A stretch of 64,000 nt of DNA, taken from the NCBI GenBank assembly GCA_021613335.1, contig JAJTWR010000446.1, positions 1 to 64,000 of the forward strand. Direction: 5' to 3'. The translations under genes were made by a program, and so were the position numbers. Origin of the DNA: Whitmania pigra (taxonomy: Eukaryota; Annelida; Clitellata; Hirudinida; Haemopidae). How positions within the stretch are numbered: the stretch's first letter is position 1; each line of letters opens with the position of its first letter. This document shows positions 34,622 through 46,545 of this stretch, piece by piece. The notes under the pieces were generated by a model, which saw nothing but the letters and a program-made list of their open reading frames with translations, was not told the DNA's origin and searched no databases.

Positions 34622-35412
34622 CAAGGGCGTATTTTCCAAGAAGGGGCAAACCCTCGTAAAACATGAGGAGATGACTTTTTTGTATCTGGTCTAAAGTCAG
34701 ACTAAATTTCTGCCCCCTAGACAGAGATATGGACGATGGATATTCAAGAAACCAGCTCGGATTGAAAGAATTTTTAGCTAGCTAGCCATGGCTTTGCAGT
34801 CCATATGGCTTGCGGCTTATTAACCAAATTCAGCTGGCTTCCATGGCTTGGTTGTACATTGCCAACACCAATGGTCATTTTATATATGAAAATACAGTTG
34901 CAATGTGCAACTGTGTTCCTCTATTTGTATTATCTTCACTAACGATATAGATCTACTAAGTATTGAAAATGCCTTATTGTTCCTCTCACGGAGCATTTTG
35001 CTTTCAAATAAAACATGTAATCAAAATATTAAATATTCCAAATTGAGCTTGAAAAGTTGGCAAAATGGTTTATGGCAAATCTGTTGCCTCTCAACACTAA
35101 AATACAGTATAAATGTTTTTTCGTAAAGCAAGGAAGAAATTCGTCGTGGACGATTATAACATTTATTTATTCTATAGCTTGTATTGGTGCCTCCTTGTTC
35201 TAAATCAAAGATTCCGAGATCCCTGTCCACTGATTATTTTGTTTTATGAAGTCTCCCCTAGTGCGCTTATTTTCAAATGCGGTCATTTTTTTCTTTATAC
35301 AGGAGCGTAATTTAGGAGGGCAGAAGGGGCAACGACCCCTCTGACTTTTAACTAGACCCAAAAAAAGATCATCTCATGTTTTACGAGAGTTTGCCCCACC
35401 CCCCTGGAAAAA
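34622..35412. mobile_element. Pair of inverted, hAT-like non-autonomous repeats
   Basis: Left block 34622-34730 (CAAGGGCGTATTTTCCAAG, CTCGTAAAACATGAGGAGAT) matches the reverse complement of right block 35301-35412 (which starts CAGGAGCGTAATTTAGGAGG and ends GGGGGTGGGGCAAACTCTCG when reversed). Either the blocks are terminal inverted repeats of one 790-bp element, or they are two copies of a 110-bp element in opposite orientation. The 35301 end has a hAT-like start. No transposase lies between them. Confidence 0.6.
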
Positions 35413-35619
35413 CTGAATTTTTAAATCTTAACAATTACAAGATTTAAACTTTACACATCTAAAAATATTAAAATAAAAGTATTAAAAGCATCTAAAGTCT
35501 AATTTAAAATAATTCCATTTTTATCAACTCGTATACCTTGAAATTATACCGTAAAATATATTTATTGCTACGTTTGAAAATTTTTGTTTTAACATTGGTT
35601 TTGATATATTTGATATATA

Positions 35620-37130
35620 ATAATAATGTGGCGCTCTCTTCACAAACTGTTTCACAGCCGTCCTCCTCAATATTATACCGACGATGAGTGCTCAAACTTG
35701 GTCGATTCTTTTAACTCTTTTTTCACCTCGAAGATTAGCAAAATCCACGAATCAATCGCCAACACCCTCGCCTCATCAACCATCTCATGTTTTCCAGGCA
35801 ATTCTCAGGCACCCCAATCTCAGTCCTAAAACCTGTGTCTTCGGAGGAGGTTCTCAAACTTATTCGCTCACTGCCCAACAAGTCATCTCCTCTCGATACT
35901 CTCCGCACTCCTCTTCTCAAGAAATTTGCTCTAATTCTATCCCCAATCCTCTCTAAACTAGCAAACCTTTCTTTCAGCACTGGCACTTTTCCGTCCATCT
36001 TCAAGAGGGCCCAAGTTCTTCCACTTCTAAAAAAGCCAAGCCTCGATCTAAGCTTGCCTACCAATTACAGACCTATTTCCAACCTTTCTACTACTACTAC
36101 TACTAATAATAATAGTTTATTTATATGGCGCATTAAGCGTAGCGTCAGAGGCGCTTTGATTCTTCAAGGGATGATTTGAAGAGATAGGTCTTTAGCTGGC
36201 GCTTGAAGAGCTCGAGCGTGGGCTGTGACCGGATGATGGGGGGCAGACTGTTCCAGACGTCGGGCGAGGCATAAGAGAAGCCTCGGTTGACTATAGATGA
36301 TTTATGAACCGGTTGGTGAAGATGAATTGTAGAAGATGAGCGGATGCGATCGGGGATGTGACTATGTCTAAACGGCTTGAAAGACTCATTCTGTCCAGAA
36401 TTCGACTTCATATCACAGCATCATCTATTTTCTTTTCACTTTGCTTTTCACAACCTTTATACCTTTATCTAACATTATTCATATCTTCAACGTAATCCTT
36501 CCATCAATACGTAGATGACACAAGTCTTTTCTCTATCCTCTCCAGCCATAGTATCTCAGATCAACTTGAAAATCTGGTAAAGTGCACGGATGCCATCAAT
36601 GATTGGCATCTCGTTAAGTTTCTCCAACTGAATCTTCAGAAATCCGAAATTATGTTCATTGGCATACCCGCTCGCCTCAAAACTCTGTCGCCTCCTCTTT
36701 CCATAAGCATCGCTGGCACCCTCCTTCCTTCCTCTACTACGGAAGCTCCTCGGTGTTATTTTTGATTCACACCTCACCATTAAAGAACATTAAAGAACAT
36801 TCCGTATTATCAAATCCTACAATCATATAATCTGGGCGATCCGGCACATCCGTCCGCTACTTTCCGTTGATATAACTTCTGCCCTTGCACGCTGCCTTGT
36901 TTTCTCTCGCCTAGACTATTGTAACTCTATTCTTTATGGCACTTCTGCTTCTTTAATTCAATCCTTGCAACGCGTCCAAAACAAGCTTGCCAAGCTTGTT
37001 CTCCTCAACCCTACCCTCAATAGCATGGACTATCTGAAGAAATTGCACTGGTTGCCGATCCATAGTCGTACCACTTTCAAAATTACCCTCGTTACTCGCC
37101 CAAATTACTTCTCCTCATGTATGCTTTAAA
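35620..37130 (+). pseudogene. CR1/L2-like non-LTR retrotransposon, broken
   Basis: Plus-strand frames give the RT fingers region (SSEEVLKLIRSLPNKSSPLD, RAQVLPLLKKP, NYRPISNLS; 35625-36095). After an interruption they give the later palm and thumb: YVDDTSLF (36511-36534), NDWHLVKFLQLN, SEIMFIGIPARLKTLSPP, then frameshifted segments to about 37130. The segment carrying GVPQGSVLGPLLF is deleted and the rest is frameshifted, so the element is inactive. It belongs to the same family as 3269-4480. Confidence 0.85.
36095..36411 (-). mobile_element. 3' end of the same LINE family, inserted in reverse inside a LINE
   Basis: The minus-strand frame encodes the family C-terminus (RGFSYASPDVWNSLPPIIRS, LELFKRQLKTYLF), then a stop. 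A short 3' untranslated tail follows: AAGCGCCTCTGACGCTACGC, GCGCCATATAAATAAA and an (ATT)n(AGT)n tail. This is a 5'-truncated insertion and gives the cleanest view of the LINE 3' end. Its tail is shared with SINE-B. Confidence 0.88.
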
Positions 37131-37214
37131 GCTACATTAAGAAAAGCAGACATCATAACATCTTTTGTGTAATATCTCTTGAAATATACATGCCCATTTC
37201 AATTTTCCCTTTCA

Positions 37215-37895
37215 AAAATTTCCGATGCTTTGGATCGGGGCAGGTAACAATTAGTGTCTTCTTGGACCTCGCAAAGGCATTAGACACCGTGAACCATGAA
37301 ATTGTGCTTGATAAGCTCAGTCATTAGTCAAAGGCAAATGTCTGGATTAATATCGGAGTTACCTACAACACCGAAGTCAGCTAGTTCTCGTAACTATGGG
37401 TGTGCCACAGGGCTCTGTACTTATATATCCATATCTAAATTATTGTAGTTTAATATGGACATCCAATTATGGTGCTAACTTACGTCCTTTACGAATTCTC
37501 CAAAAAAAATCCTGCGAGTAGTCTTGTGTTTAACGTATAACTCTCATACAAAAAGTTTTCAAAAAGTTCCAATTACTCAAAGTTCATCAGATAAATCTCC
37601 TCCATGCCGGTATCTTGATCACTGTATGTTGCCTGCATAATTTGGACATATGTTCTCAAAAGTCTCATTCTTCCATTCATATAATATCCGCTCATCTCGG
37701 AATGATAGAACTGCTTTTGCTAAAAAGAACGTTAAACGCCGCTCCAATTTGTTTGGGTCCAACCCTCTAGGATACCAATTCACATATCTGGTCAATAAAA
37801 CATTTACTCTTTCAAGCGACTTTTTAAGCAACTTCTTATTGAATCACCACAACCTTCATAATTCAACAATTACTTCATCCGCTTTTTGAAATTAC
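37215..37895 (+). pseudogene. Second non-LTR retrotransposon remnant, internally deleted
   Basis: It reads ISVFLDLAKALDTVNHEIVL (RT motif 3, with catalytic Asp context FLDLAKALD), then MGVPQGSV. It then skips to a thumb-like YLNYCSLIWTSNYGANL and a C-terminal HSYNIRSSRN... segment. The FADD-bearing part is missing. The family differs from the neighbouring CR1/L2-like element. Confidence 0.75.
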
Positions 37896-38617
37896 TGTAT
37901 TTATTTATAATTGGACATCAGACAGCGGGAGTTTTTCCCTTTAGGATGTTTCCTGTTCATGGTTGATGTTATATAATTTTTGAAAGTACAAATAAATTGA
38001 TTCAATCGTTCAATGGTTAAAATATGTGCCACTTTAATAGATTTGCTTCTACAAAGTTAATTGAACAAATCTTGTAAAGTTTAAAATTAAGTAGCAATTA
38101 AAAAATTGTATATAAATTTTTTATTTTTAAAATTAAACACTAGCTGCAGATAACCTGCCGAGCGGAAATAAGAAATTGAGCGGTTGTTTCGTCCGTATCG
38201 AAATATTGAGAATTTTGCTCTGTAAGCCTTCCGTGGTTTTTAACTTATTTTTCTGACAGGTTTTTTACATGACTATTGTTGAAGATAATAATAATGTTTT
38301 AAACATAACGTGATATAATTCCGGAGAGTTCCACTATTGTGCTAGATATTGTGTTCGTATACTGTAATAATGAGATGTGATGTTGGATATAGCCAAGGCT
38401 ACATCTACTATTCAACCTTGCGTTTTCACCTGTGTTAAGTTTATTTAATATTGAACATTGTTAATTTGTACATTCCAAAAATATATTAACGTATTTGATC
38501 TTTAATATTAAGATAAAGTTATCGAAATAATTATATTGGCCAAGTGATTAAACATGTTAAACATGACTGGCTTTTAAAGCCATATTTTTCAGTCTTTAAC
38601 TAAATACAGAAAAGAAC
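37896..38617. other. Upstream region of beta-catenin copy A
   Basis: AT-rich. A short GC-richer patch at 38138-38245 begins ACTAGCTGCAGATAACCTGC. It should include the 5' untranslated region. An acceptor-like ATACAG at 38604-38609 just before the ATG suggests an upstream non-coding exon. Confidence 0.35.
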
Positions 38618-41600
38618 ATGTCATATTGTCAGAGAAAGGAAAAGGCTGATTCTCAGCAAATGAGTGGTTGTTGCATGGGTTTTGACATGGACGTGCATAA
38701 GTCTTATCATGAATTTTTCAACACTTTACAGACCAGTCTTCATTGCAACACTCATTAGAACTGGGCAATCCACATCAGACTTACCTCAGCATTGGAGATG
38801 TGGCACCAATGGGCATGACCCAGCAAACAATGTTGTGGCAACAAAATCAGTATTTGTCAGTTGATTCTGGCATCAACTCTTTAGTATCAACTCGGACACC
38901 ATCAATAAGCTCCAAGATTGAGTCAGATGATTTTAGTGTTAAGTCGCAACCATTGCACAGCCATGATGGATATTCTATGCCTTCAGCTTATGAACATCAA
39001 GTAAATGGTGAGGCAATTTTAACCAATTACAAAGTTGCAATGTCAAATTATTTTATGTGTTATTTTGCTGTAGGAGTCAATGAAACTTCAATTATGGATG
39101 ACAACACATCAGTTATCAATGAACCTGTGATACATAATCATAGTTCAATGAACAACAACATTTCCTTAAACAACATAGAACATGAACAAGCAAATTCAAA
39201 TCAGATGTTATGGAATGCTTTTCGTAACCTAATTAGTTACCAGGTTGGTTGTTGCTTTAAATTTTAAATGCAGCATGCAGTATAACTAGTTCACTAAAAA
39301 CACTTCAACCATATCATGTTTTATAAGATTAGCTTTCTTTTAGCTAATTCAAATCACATGTATGCAAAACAGTATGTTTCATTAGCATTATCATGTATTT
39401 CTAGTAAACTATTTTTTATAACTATTGCATTTATGAGAGGTATCAAAGTATTTTCTTAAAGGCTTCTTAAAGTCTAAAAAACTGGAGAATCATGCAATTT
39501 CTGTTAAATTGATAATGTTTGTGTTGACAATGAATGACATCAGGATGACAGTGATTTGGCTCAATTAGCCATTCCAGAACTGACTCAATTTATGTATGGT
39601 CAGGACCATGTTGTGGTTCATCAGGCAGCAACAATGGTCCAACAGCTCTCCAAAAATGAGGCAATAAGACTTGCAATCATCAACTCACCATACTTGATTG
39701 CATCCCTCATCTATAGAATCAATACTACAGCAGACATACAGACTGCAAGATGCATTGCTGGGACTTTTCATAATCTTTCCCACCACATACAAGGCCTTCA
39801 GACTATTTACAGAGCTAGAGTCATACCTATTCTTGTGAATTTATTGAGGTGAACACTTTAAGCAACTTTGTTTTATGGATTTCTAAGTAACTGGCCTTTG
39901 AACATTGCAGCTCCAATATTGACTCATTGGTATTTTATGCTATCACCACTCTCCACAACCTTCTCTTAAACCAAAATGGTGCAACAGAATCAGTCAGGAG
40001 AGAAAATGGTGTGGAAAGGATGGTATCACTTCTACAAAGTAACAATACCAAGTTCTTGGCTATCACTGCAGACTGCCTAAAGCTGTTAACAACTACACAT
40101 CCAGATAGCAAGGTCAGAGTTAAACCTATGAAATGTATTAGTATCATGAAACCAAAATAAGGTATTTGTTTCTTACTCAGAGAGTTGTGCTATATCACAA
40201 TGGTACTGCTCGACTTGTGAGGATAATGCAGACCTATTCTTATGAAAAACTCCTGTGCGCAACATCCAGACTTTTGAAAGCTCTCTCAGTTTGTCCAGAT
40301 AACAAATTGGCCATTATTCAAGCTGGTTAGTTTTCCTGCATTGATTTTTTATCATTTTGTTTATTATTAATTCACATCTTCATCCTGTCATGTTACAATA
40401 TTGTTATTGGATATCAATTTTTTTGATAAAGATATTTTTGTAGCAAGATTCATTTGAAGCACTGTTTTCAAGCTTACTTTGGTATTAGCTACACAGTGAT
40501 AGTATCTGCTGTTAACAAAGAAAGCCTTAGCCTTATCTAATGTGTACCTAATCTAATTATTTTATTGTTATCTATTTATTTTAAGTGATTGAAATAGGTT
40601 AAATAAGCCTAACACTTCTAAAGGATGTATGGAGTTGAGAAGAAACAGAATAGAAACATTTTTCACTTTGATTGTGCTTGGTTCAAAGTGAAAAAAACAT
40701 TGATCAAACCATATCTTAGACTTTTTTTTCAAATAAAAGAAATAAGTATTAAATACAAATTCCAATCAACAGGTGGAATATCTGCATTAGCCATGCATTT
40801 GCACACAAGTTACCTGACTCAAAACTGCCTCTTGGCACTGAGGAATCTTTCTGATGCTGCCATCAAAGTTGTAGATTTTAATACTAAATATTCATAAGTG
40901 TTTTTATGAAATGCAAGCTTAACATATAAATATATTAAATTTCAGGAAAATGTTGACTATCTACTACAAACACTGTTATCGATGTTAAACAAAAACATGA
41001 CTGTAAATGCATGTGTGGCTGGCATGTTATCAAACTTGACTGTAGATACATGTGTGGCTGGAATTTTATCAAACCTGACCTGCAACAACGAAAATAACAA
41101 GTTGTCTGTTTTCCATAGTGGTGGGGTTACAACTCTTACAAGAATTTTATTCCAATACCAAGGGGAGGAGGAAATAATAGAAACTGCTGTTGGTTGAGGA
41201 TTTATGTTTTGTTATTAATCTTGTTATTTTGTATTGATGTGACGATGTATTGGTGACCATTAATAACATCGCAGGTTTGTGCGCTTCGTCACTTGACTAA
41301 TCGTCATCCGGGAGCATCATTAGCACAGGATGAAGTCAGAATGTGCAATGGTATTCCACTGCTCATTAAACTCATGCAACCACCCAGTAGATGGCCCCTT
41401 ATAAAAGCTATCTTGGGTCTCATAAGGAATTTAGCCTTTTCACCAAGAAACCAAGACCTGCTGAGGGAACACGGGGCAATCCACAAGATTGCACAAATTG
41501 TTTTGAGGGCTCATCAAGATACACAAAGGGTGATTTAATTTTTACCTTGGCATTTGTGAAAAATCCTTCTAGTATGTGCTTATTCGTTTATTTCTTACAA

Positions 41601-42471
41601 CTTGCTTTGTTTTATAGTCATCTTTTCAACCTGTGTTTGTGGATGGTGAAAACATGTTAAAAGTCTTAGAAAGTGCTGTCGGAACTCTGCATATCATGTC
41701 CAGAAATGCTCAGAATAGGGCTGTCATTCACAGTTTATGCCTTGTTCCAGTTTTAAATCTGGTTAGTTTTTGATTTGTTTGAATGCTTGCTTATAATAAA
41801 TATAAATAATTAGATTATGTAATATATTGTAATCTCTTAGTCTTTTACCCATTATGTTTTACTTGAATTATGGTTTTTGAGATTTGAACACATTTTTGAT
41901 AGCTTTTGCATTATCCAAACGAGAATATACAAAGAGTAGCAACTGGAGTATTGACAGAACTTGCCTCAGAGGCTGAGGGTGTGGCTATGATTGAAAAACA
42001 AGGTGCTGCTGCAAGATTGATGGAACCTTTTAGATCATATAATGAAATGTTGGGTTAGTGCAATATACAGTAACCAATTTATAAATCTCTTTATAAACGC
42101 TAAAGAATTTATGAAAAATTTCAGCAGAGAGTGACACAAAGTTATTACATCAATTAAAGCAGGATAGAAATGTGGAGCCTCAACATTTCCATCAAAAAAT
42201 AGTGAATTATGGAAAATCTCTCCCCTCTCCTGCCAATGTACCTAGCAGCTCAATGTGCCCTCAAAAGCCATTGGCTTCTTGGAACAATGTTAGTTTGCAT
42301 CTTACATCTGGATAAAACTCTTTCTTAATATGTTTGGTTAATTTCCAGTGGAGATCAAGTTCAAATGAACAAGGTGATATGAAATCAGATGTGTATCTCC
42401 CGAATGACATGCAATTGTTGAGTTTGGGCTTAGAAAGTGATTGTAGTGATGAACAGACATGGGGAATTTGA
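38618..42471 (+). CDS. ctnnb1: Beta-catenin copy A (divergent paralogue), 13 exons
   Basis: Exons: 38618-38666, 38732-39007, 39074-39243, 39544-39848, 39911-40112, 40181-40325, 40773-40867, 40946-41188, 41275-41529, 41618-41761, 41903-42053, 42125-42288, 42349-42471. All phases match, giving 773 residues without a premature stop. In other animals beta-catenin links cadherin to alpha-catenin and is the Wnt co-activator with TCF. The N-terminal phosphodegron DSGINS is kept, with a later Thr and Ser at the GSK3/CK1 spacing. The alpha-catenin site around NLISYQDDSDL and the armadillo repeats follow. Differences from copy B and from the family: the [10 protein letters not shown] motif is [10 protein letters not shown]; a 13-residue duplication lies in the late armadillo repeats; exon 7 is 3 residues shorter; and the C-terminus lacks the WFD ending. 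It is intact but fast-evolving. Confidence 0.93.
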
Positions 42472-43450
42472 TCCTTGACCTGCCATGGTCATGAAGAAAG
42501 TCTTGATTTTCACTTTGCCAAAGGGCCAAAAGTATTACCTTTATATATTTGTGGTTGTAAACATTTTTACTACATTTTACTGATTTGAAATTCCTTCTTC
42601 AAATTGATTCCTAGTTTTTTTTCCAAAGTGAGTGACCAAATAACATTTTAATGGTTTGATTTCAAAGCTGCAAACTGAGAATCCAGTCATCTTTTTTTTT
42701 TGCTTTTGGAAATAAGCAGAATTTATCTATTAAATATTTTTGAATTATTTATTTTTGGAACTATGAAACAGGATATTTACAGTCATGTTTTTAATAAAAT
42801 TATTAGTATTTAAGATTTTAATTGGCACCTCCAATCTGCATATGTAATACACAAACCTCAATACAAAAAGCAAAAGTAAGGCGCTGTTTGAAATATATGG
42901 TTACCTACTTTTGCTCAAATGGCGATAGCTTACAGGGCGGTTGATTAAGGAACAGTTGCGCACACAACATTTACGTACACTCAAATTTTTTAAATATCAC
43001 TTCCTGGGTTTACAGGTTCAAACTTTCCTCGAAATAATCAGAAATGAAAAAATTAATTGTAAATCCTCGAACAAATTTACAATTTCTAAACAAAATTGTT
43101 ATAGGACAAATAAATGATTAAGTACAAGTAATTAATCGGGCCTTAGATTAGTTAGACATTAATTGACTAGACATTATAGCTTAAAACTGGAATGGGCAAT
43201 TACACATGAATTTTTTGTGTTACTTTATTGCTGAAATGGATGAAAAGGATATTCAACCTCTTCTAGGAAGGCCCACCTAATTTTTCCAAATCAATATTTT
43301 TTTTATATGAGATGGGGAGTTATAATAATTTTAGGGAGCTGGGATGAAATTTAAAAAATGTTTATTTTTGTCTTTACGTATTATTAAGTTTAAGCTCCTT
43401 ATCATTCTATTATTTTATGCATTTTGCTTTCCAACTGAATCATCTAGATG
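42472..43450. other. 3' region of beta-catenin A and intergenic
   Basis: It includes probable 3' untranslated sequence with AATAAA near 42796. No gene recognised. Confidence 0.4.
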
Positions 43451-43452
43451 TG

Positions 43453-43752
43453 ACCAGTGATGGAAAGGGAAAAAGTCTCTAACCGGCACCGTTTTCAAAA
43501 TACGGCTACTAATAATTCAGAAGTGAGAAATGGCGGTAGTAAGCAAAATTTGAAATCAAAGAAACTAAGCTTATAAAGTGATGTACCAAATTGTAAAATT
43601 AGAAAAAAAATATTTTTGTTCATTTTATTTTAATATTTTACTAAAAGTAGTTTTAAGAGTAAAAAGTAAAAAAACTACTATTAACTACTTTTAAGAGTAG
43701 TTATTAACTACTTCTTAACTACTTATAGTTAGTAACTACCCTTCTCTGCTGA
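43453..43752. mobile_element. Possible hAT-type MITE
   Basis: It starts CAGTGATGGAAAGGG and ends CCCTTCTCTGCTG, short imperfect inverted ends. The interior is full of AGTAGTT and AACTACT runs, as in many hAT non-autonomous elements. No clear 8-base target duplication. Confidence 0.4.
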
Positions 43753-44059
43753 TTTGAGACCTTGATTAGACAATTACTGTATCCAATTCGTTGTCACAGG
43801 TTTATCCGAATTTCAGTTGCATTCAATAGAACCAAATTTAGCGTAATGATGTTGGCTGGTCTTTGGTGCCTGCGATTTTTTGTTTATTAATGTAATCATT
43901 AGCTCGATTCTGAAGATTCTCGGTGGGCCAAACGTAAAAGAAATTAAATTTACTAAACTATTATTAATTAATAAAAAAAACTATTTATTAAATAGGAGCT
44001 GTGATGCAAATTCAATTTACCAAATAGGTAACCGAATAACTGTAAACAGGCTTTTACTG

Positions 44060-44936
44060 AGGTCTGATGCAGTGCAGAATTGCAATCAAAGTATCAATTT
44101 TAAGGGGTTTTCGTTGATTAATGTGAGTAACATTAAACTGACAATTCTACCCGACTGCGGCTCAAAGCGAATGGTTCCAAACATGAGTAAGGCATTCAAA
44201 CGATCGACAGGTACTTGTGGTCTGTAGGATTTCATGTACTTCATCTTTGAAATTTGTCTTCTCAAATGAAGATAATACAATTAGGTAGTGACAAAGGCCG
44301 AAATTAATTCACGGGCAAACTATTTTATGAAAACATAATATATTGGTCAGATGGAAGGCGTTTGTAGAATTTGATCAAGTTTTCATCTATAAATTTGAAG
44401 TCCGGGATGTCATTGGATTGCAAATCGATAACTTTTGTTTGTAAGTTAAGCTACGAGTCTTCAATGACTCAATTCAACAGCCATGTGAGCAACAACTCAC
44501 AGTCTGATTCAAAGATTCAACAGTCTGATTGTAGGTTGTAAACCAAATGACTTCCGATTTGTTTGAATTGAGTTGCAGGCGACTCTTTTATCCATTGATA
44601 GAGGCTAACGCACGCCGAGACCAGCGTGGAAAGCCCTGCGACGTTGTTGAAATCTGACCACTTTTGTAAGGCTTTCAAATGGCTCCAAGAATTTGATAAT
44701 CCATTGATCAAATTAAATTCCGTCGAACTTAAACCCAATTCTACATTGCCGGATTTTTTCAGACACTCATTCAGAGCACCTTTTAGACCCATGTAGTTTT
44801 TTTCATGGCATAAACATTGCACTATCCAATGCGTGACACAATGCAGATGATATGTTAACCAGCTTGGCTCGACTTGACTACAAATCGGCTGGCAGCTCGC
44901 CTCGGTGGCTCCCAGGTCTAGTGTTAATGAACACAT
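44060..44936 (-). CDS. Unidentified gene candidate (possible three exons)
   Basis: On the minus strand an ATG at 44936 opens a 139-codon frame to 44517 with unusually even base composition for this region. Motifs include LGLSSTEFNLINGL and WSHLKALQKWSDF. Downstream on the same strand two further coding-like stretches occur: about 44425-44330 (IDENLIKFYKRLPSDQY) and about 44250-44155 (SYRPQVPVDRLNALLMFGTI), the latter before a GTAGAA donor-like site. I recognise no family. Exon borders are not fixed. A plus-strand frame at 43880-44227 overlaps and cannot also be real throughout. It begins at the edge of the duplicated segment described at 44915-46275. Confidence 0.4.
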
Positions 44937-46275
44937 TTCCTAATAAGGCTCAAACACTTTATTGGAATTTAATAATGAATCAGGGCAGTTGCAATTAATG
45001 AGGATGAACGTCGATATTGATTTATAAGTTCCGCTTGTTTGAGAACAGAAACTAATTAAAGGTCAATTTTCGCGCTTTGACTATTTAAGCACCATGGCGT
45101 TCATCATGGTTTTTCAAATGTTTCTCCTCAAGATAATTAACAGATATATCACAAGCATAACAATAATTCCAACTTTTGCAATTATAATGGCCCAACTCTT
45201 TATAGAGAAATTGTCGGTAAAATAGGCTATAACTGAAATTAAAAGTTATAAATTTTAAGCAATTCATTTATTAAAATTTATTTCCAAGGGCTCTCCGGCA
45301 ACGATATCTACTTACGTAGCATTATCAGAGAAACTAGCCCAAAGATATGTGCTATCAAGATAGCAATGATTGCCAAAACAAAAGCCCAAGGATAGCTCAT
45401 ATCTGCATTCCATGCATTAACGTTTGTGTTACGTTCAGCATTGTTCTTCTGTATATTTTCCTTTTTAATTTTTTCAATTTCTGGACCAACCGGAGGAATC
45501 ACCGCGTCTTTATCCTAGTTGTATTTCAAAGGGATGATTAAAAAAATGCGCGCAACAATTGCTCGGTTGCATAAAAATCTCAATATTTTCATTGAAAGAT
45601 TTTTATTGCGCAGTCCTTAGAAGTTAAATATAACGACAGAGTTTTCCGAAATTTCATCAATAGATGATTCTGAGGAAATCACCCCAGCTTCTATTACTAA
45701 TTCCTCGACTCTCCTTCCAGGTCTGCAAGTAATTACTTTTCACTCCTCTTGGTATTTGCCAAACTTTTGTATTGTTAATTAATAATTTAGCTGAAATAAT
45801 TTAACAAATAAATATTTTATATACCGCCCTTTGCATGGGAAGTCATTTATCGGAAGTAAAAGAAAACGCTAGCGTTCATATTTTCTGTTTAAAATTATAA
45901 ATTTCGATCAAAAAGAATCTAACCATTATACACAAACGTATTTTGTATTTATAACTTTAATTTAAAATTACTTACGTCACGAATGCATAGTGAACAAATT
46001 GAAAAATATTGGAATTAAAATGAAAAAGTCTAAAATGCAGGGAAGGTATTTAATAAATGTAGTTTCGATTTCAATTTGCTGATAATTACGGTTAGGAAAT
46101 TCATTGACTGGCTTTAAAAGTTTCATGAGTACATTTAAAAGTCGCTTTGTTCTGTTGTGTTTTCATAAGCAGGAGTCTTTCTTTGTGTAGAGTCTTTCCT
46201 TTCAACTAAGCAAATTGGAAATGCAGGAAATAGCGCTATAGTAAAATTAAAAAACATATTGTACTTCAAACATAT
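44915..46275. repeat. Segmental duplication, unit 1
   Basis: It matches 47080-47865 and then 50365-50940. Anchors include CCTAATAA-CAAACACTTTAT, the two membrane-protein exons, AAGTTAAATATAACGACA, AAGTAATTACTTTTCACTCC, TTTGCATGGGAAGT-ATTTATC and GCAGGAAATAGCGCT. The second copy is split by an insertion. Confidence 0.8.
45114..45514 (-). CDS. Small two-helix membrane protein, tandem copy 1 (partial gene model)
   Basis: Two exons on the minus strand: 45514-45316 (acceptor CTAG, donor GTAAGT) and 45232-45114 (acceptor TTTCAG, stop TGA), phase 1 joined, together about 104 residues. The sequence has IPPVGPEIEKIKKEN, an Asn-rich stretch, then a first membrane segment (FVLAIIAILIAHIFGLVSLI). A short loop (FTDNFSIKSW) and a second membrane segment (AIIIAKVGIIVMLVIYLLII) follow, ending RRN. 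The exon opens at an acceptor, so at least one 5' exon is missing; a frame near 45735-45645 with SSESSIDEISEN is a candidate. The family is not recognised. Its paralogue is at 47240-47643. Confidence 0.6.
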
Positions 46276-46545
46276 TCGTGAATTATATGCTTAACTTGTC
46301 CAATTAATTCTTCGCCATAAACCACTGTGGGTTTCACATTGTCTTCTTTCGTAATCTTATCCACCGATTCTGCACTTGTTCTCTAACAGCAGTGTCACCT
46401 ATTCCGGTCGTCGAACTAACCCAGCAAACACAAACCAGCCTGGGCCCCACGCGTGATGAAGTGCGACATGGGTCCCAGCCTGATAACGTGTATCGTTAAT
46501 CTCAGGGTTCCTATTATATACACATATATGTTATGTTTTATTAAT

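Noticed and set aside
35735..36064. 109-codon minus-strand frame
   Set aside because: Antisense shadow of the LINE RT fingers region.
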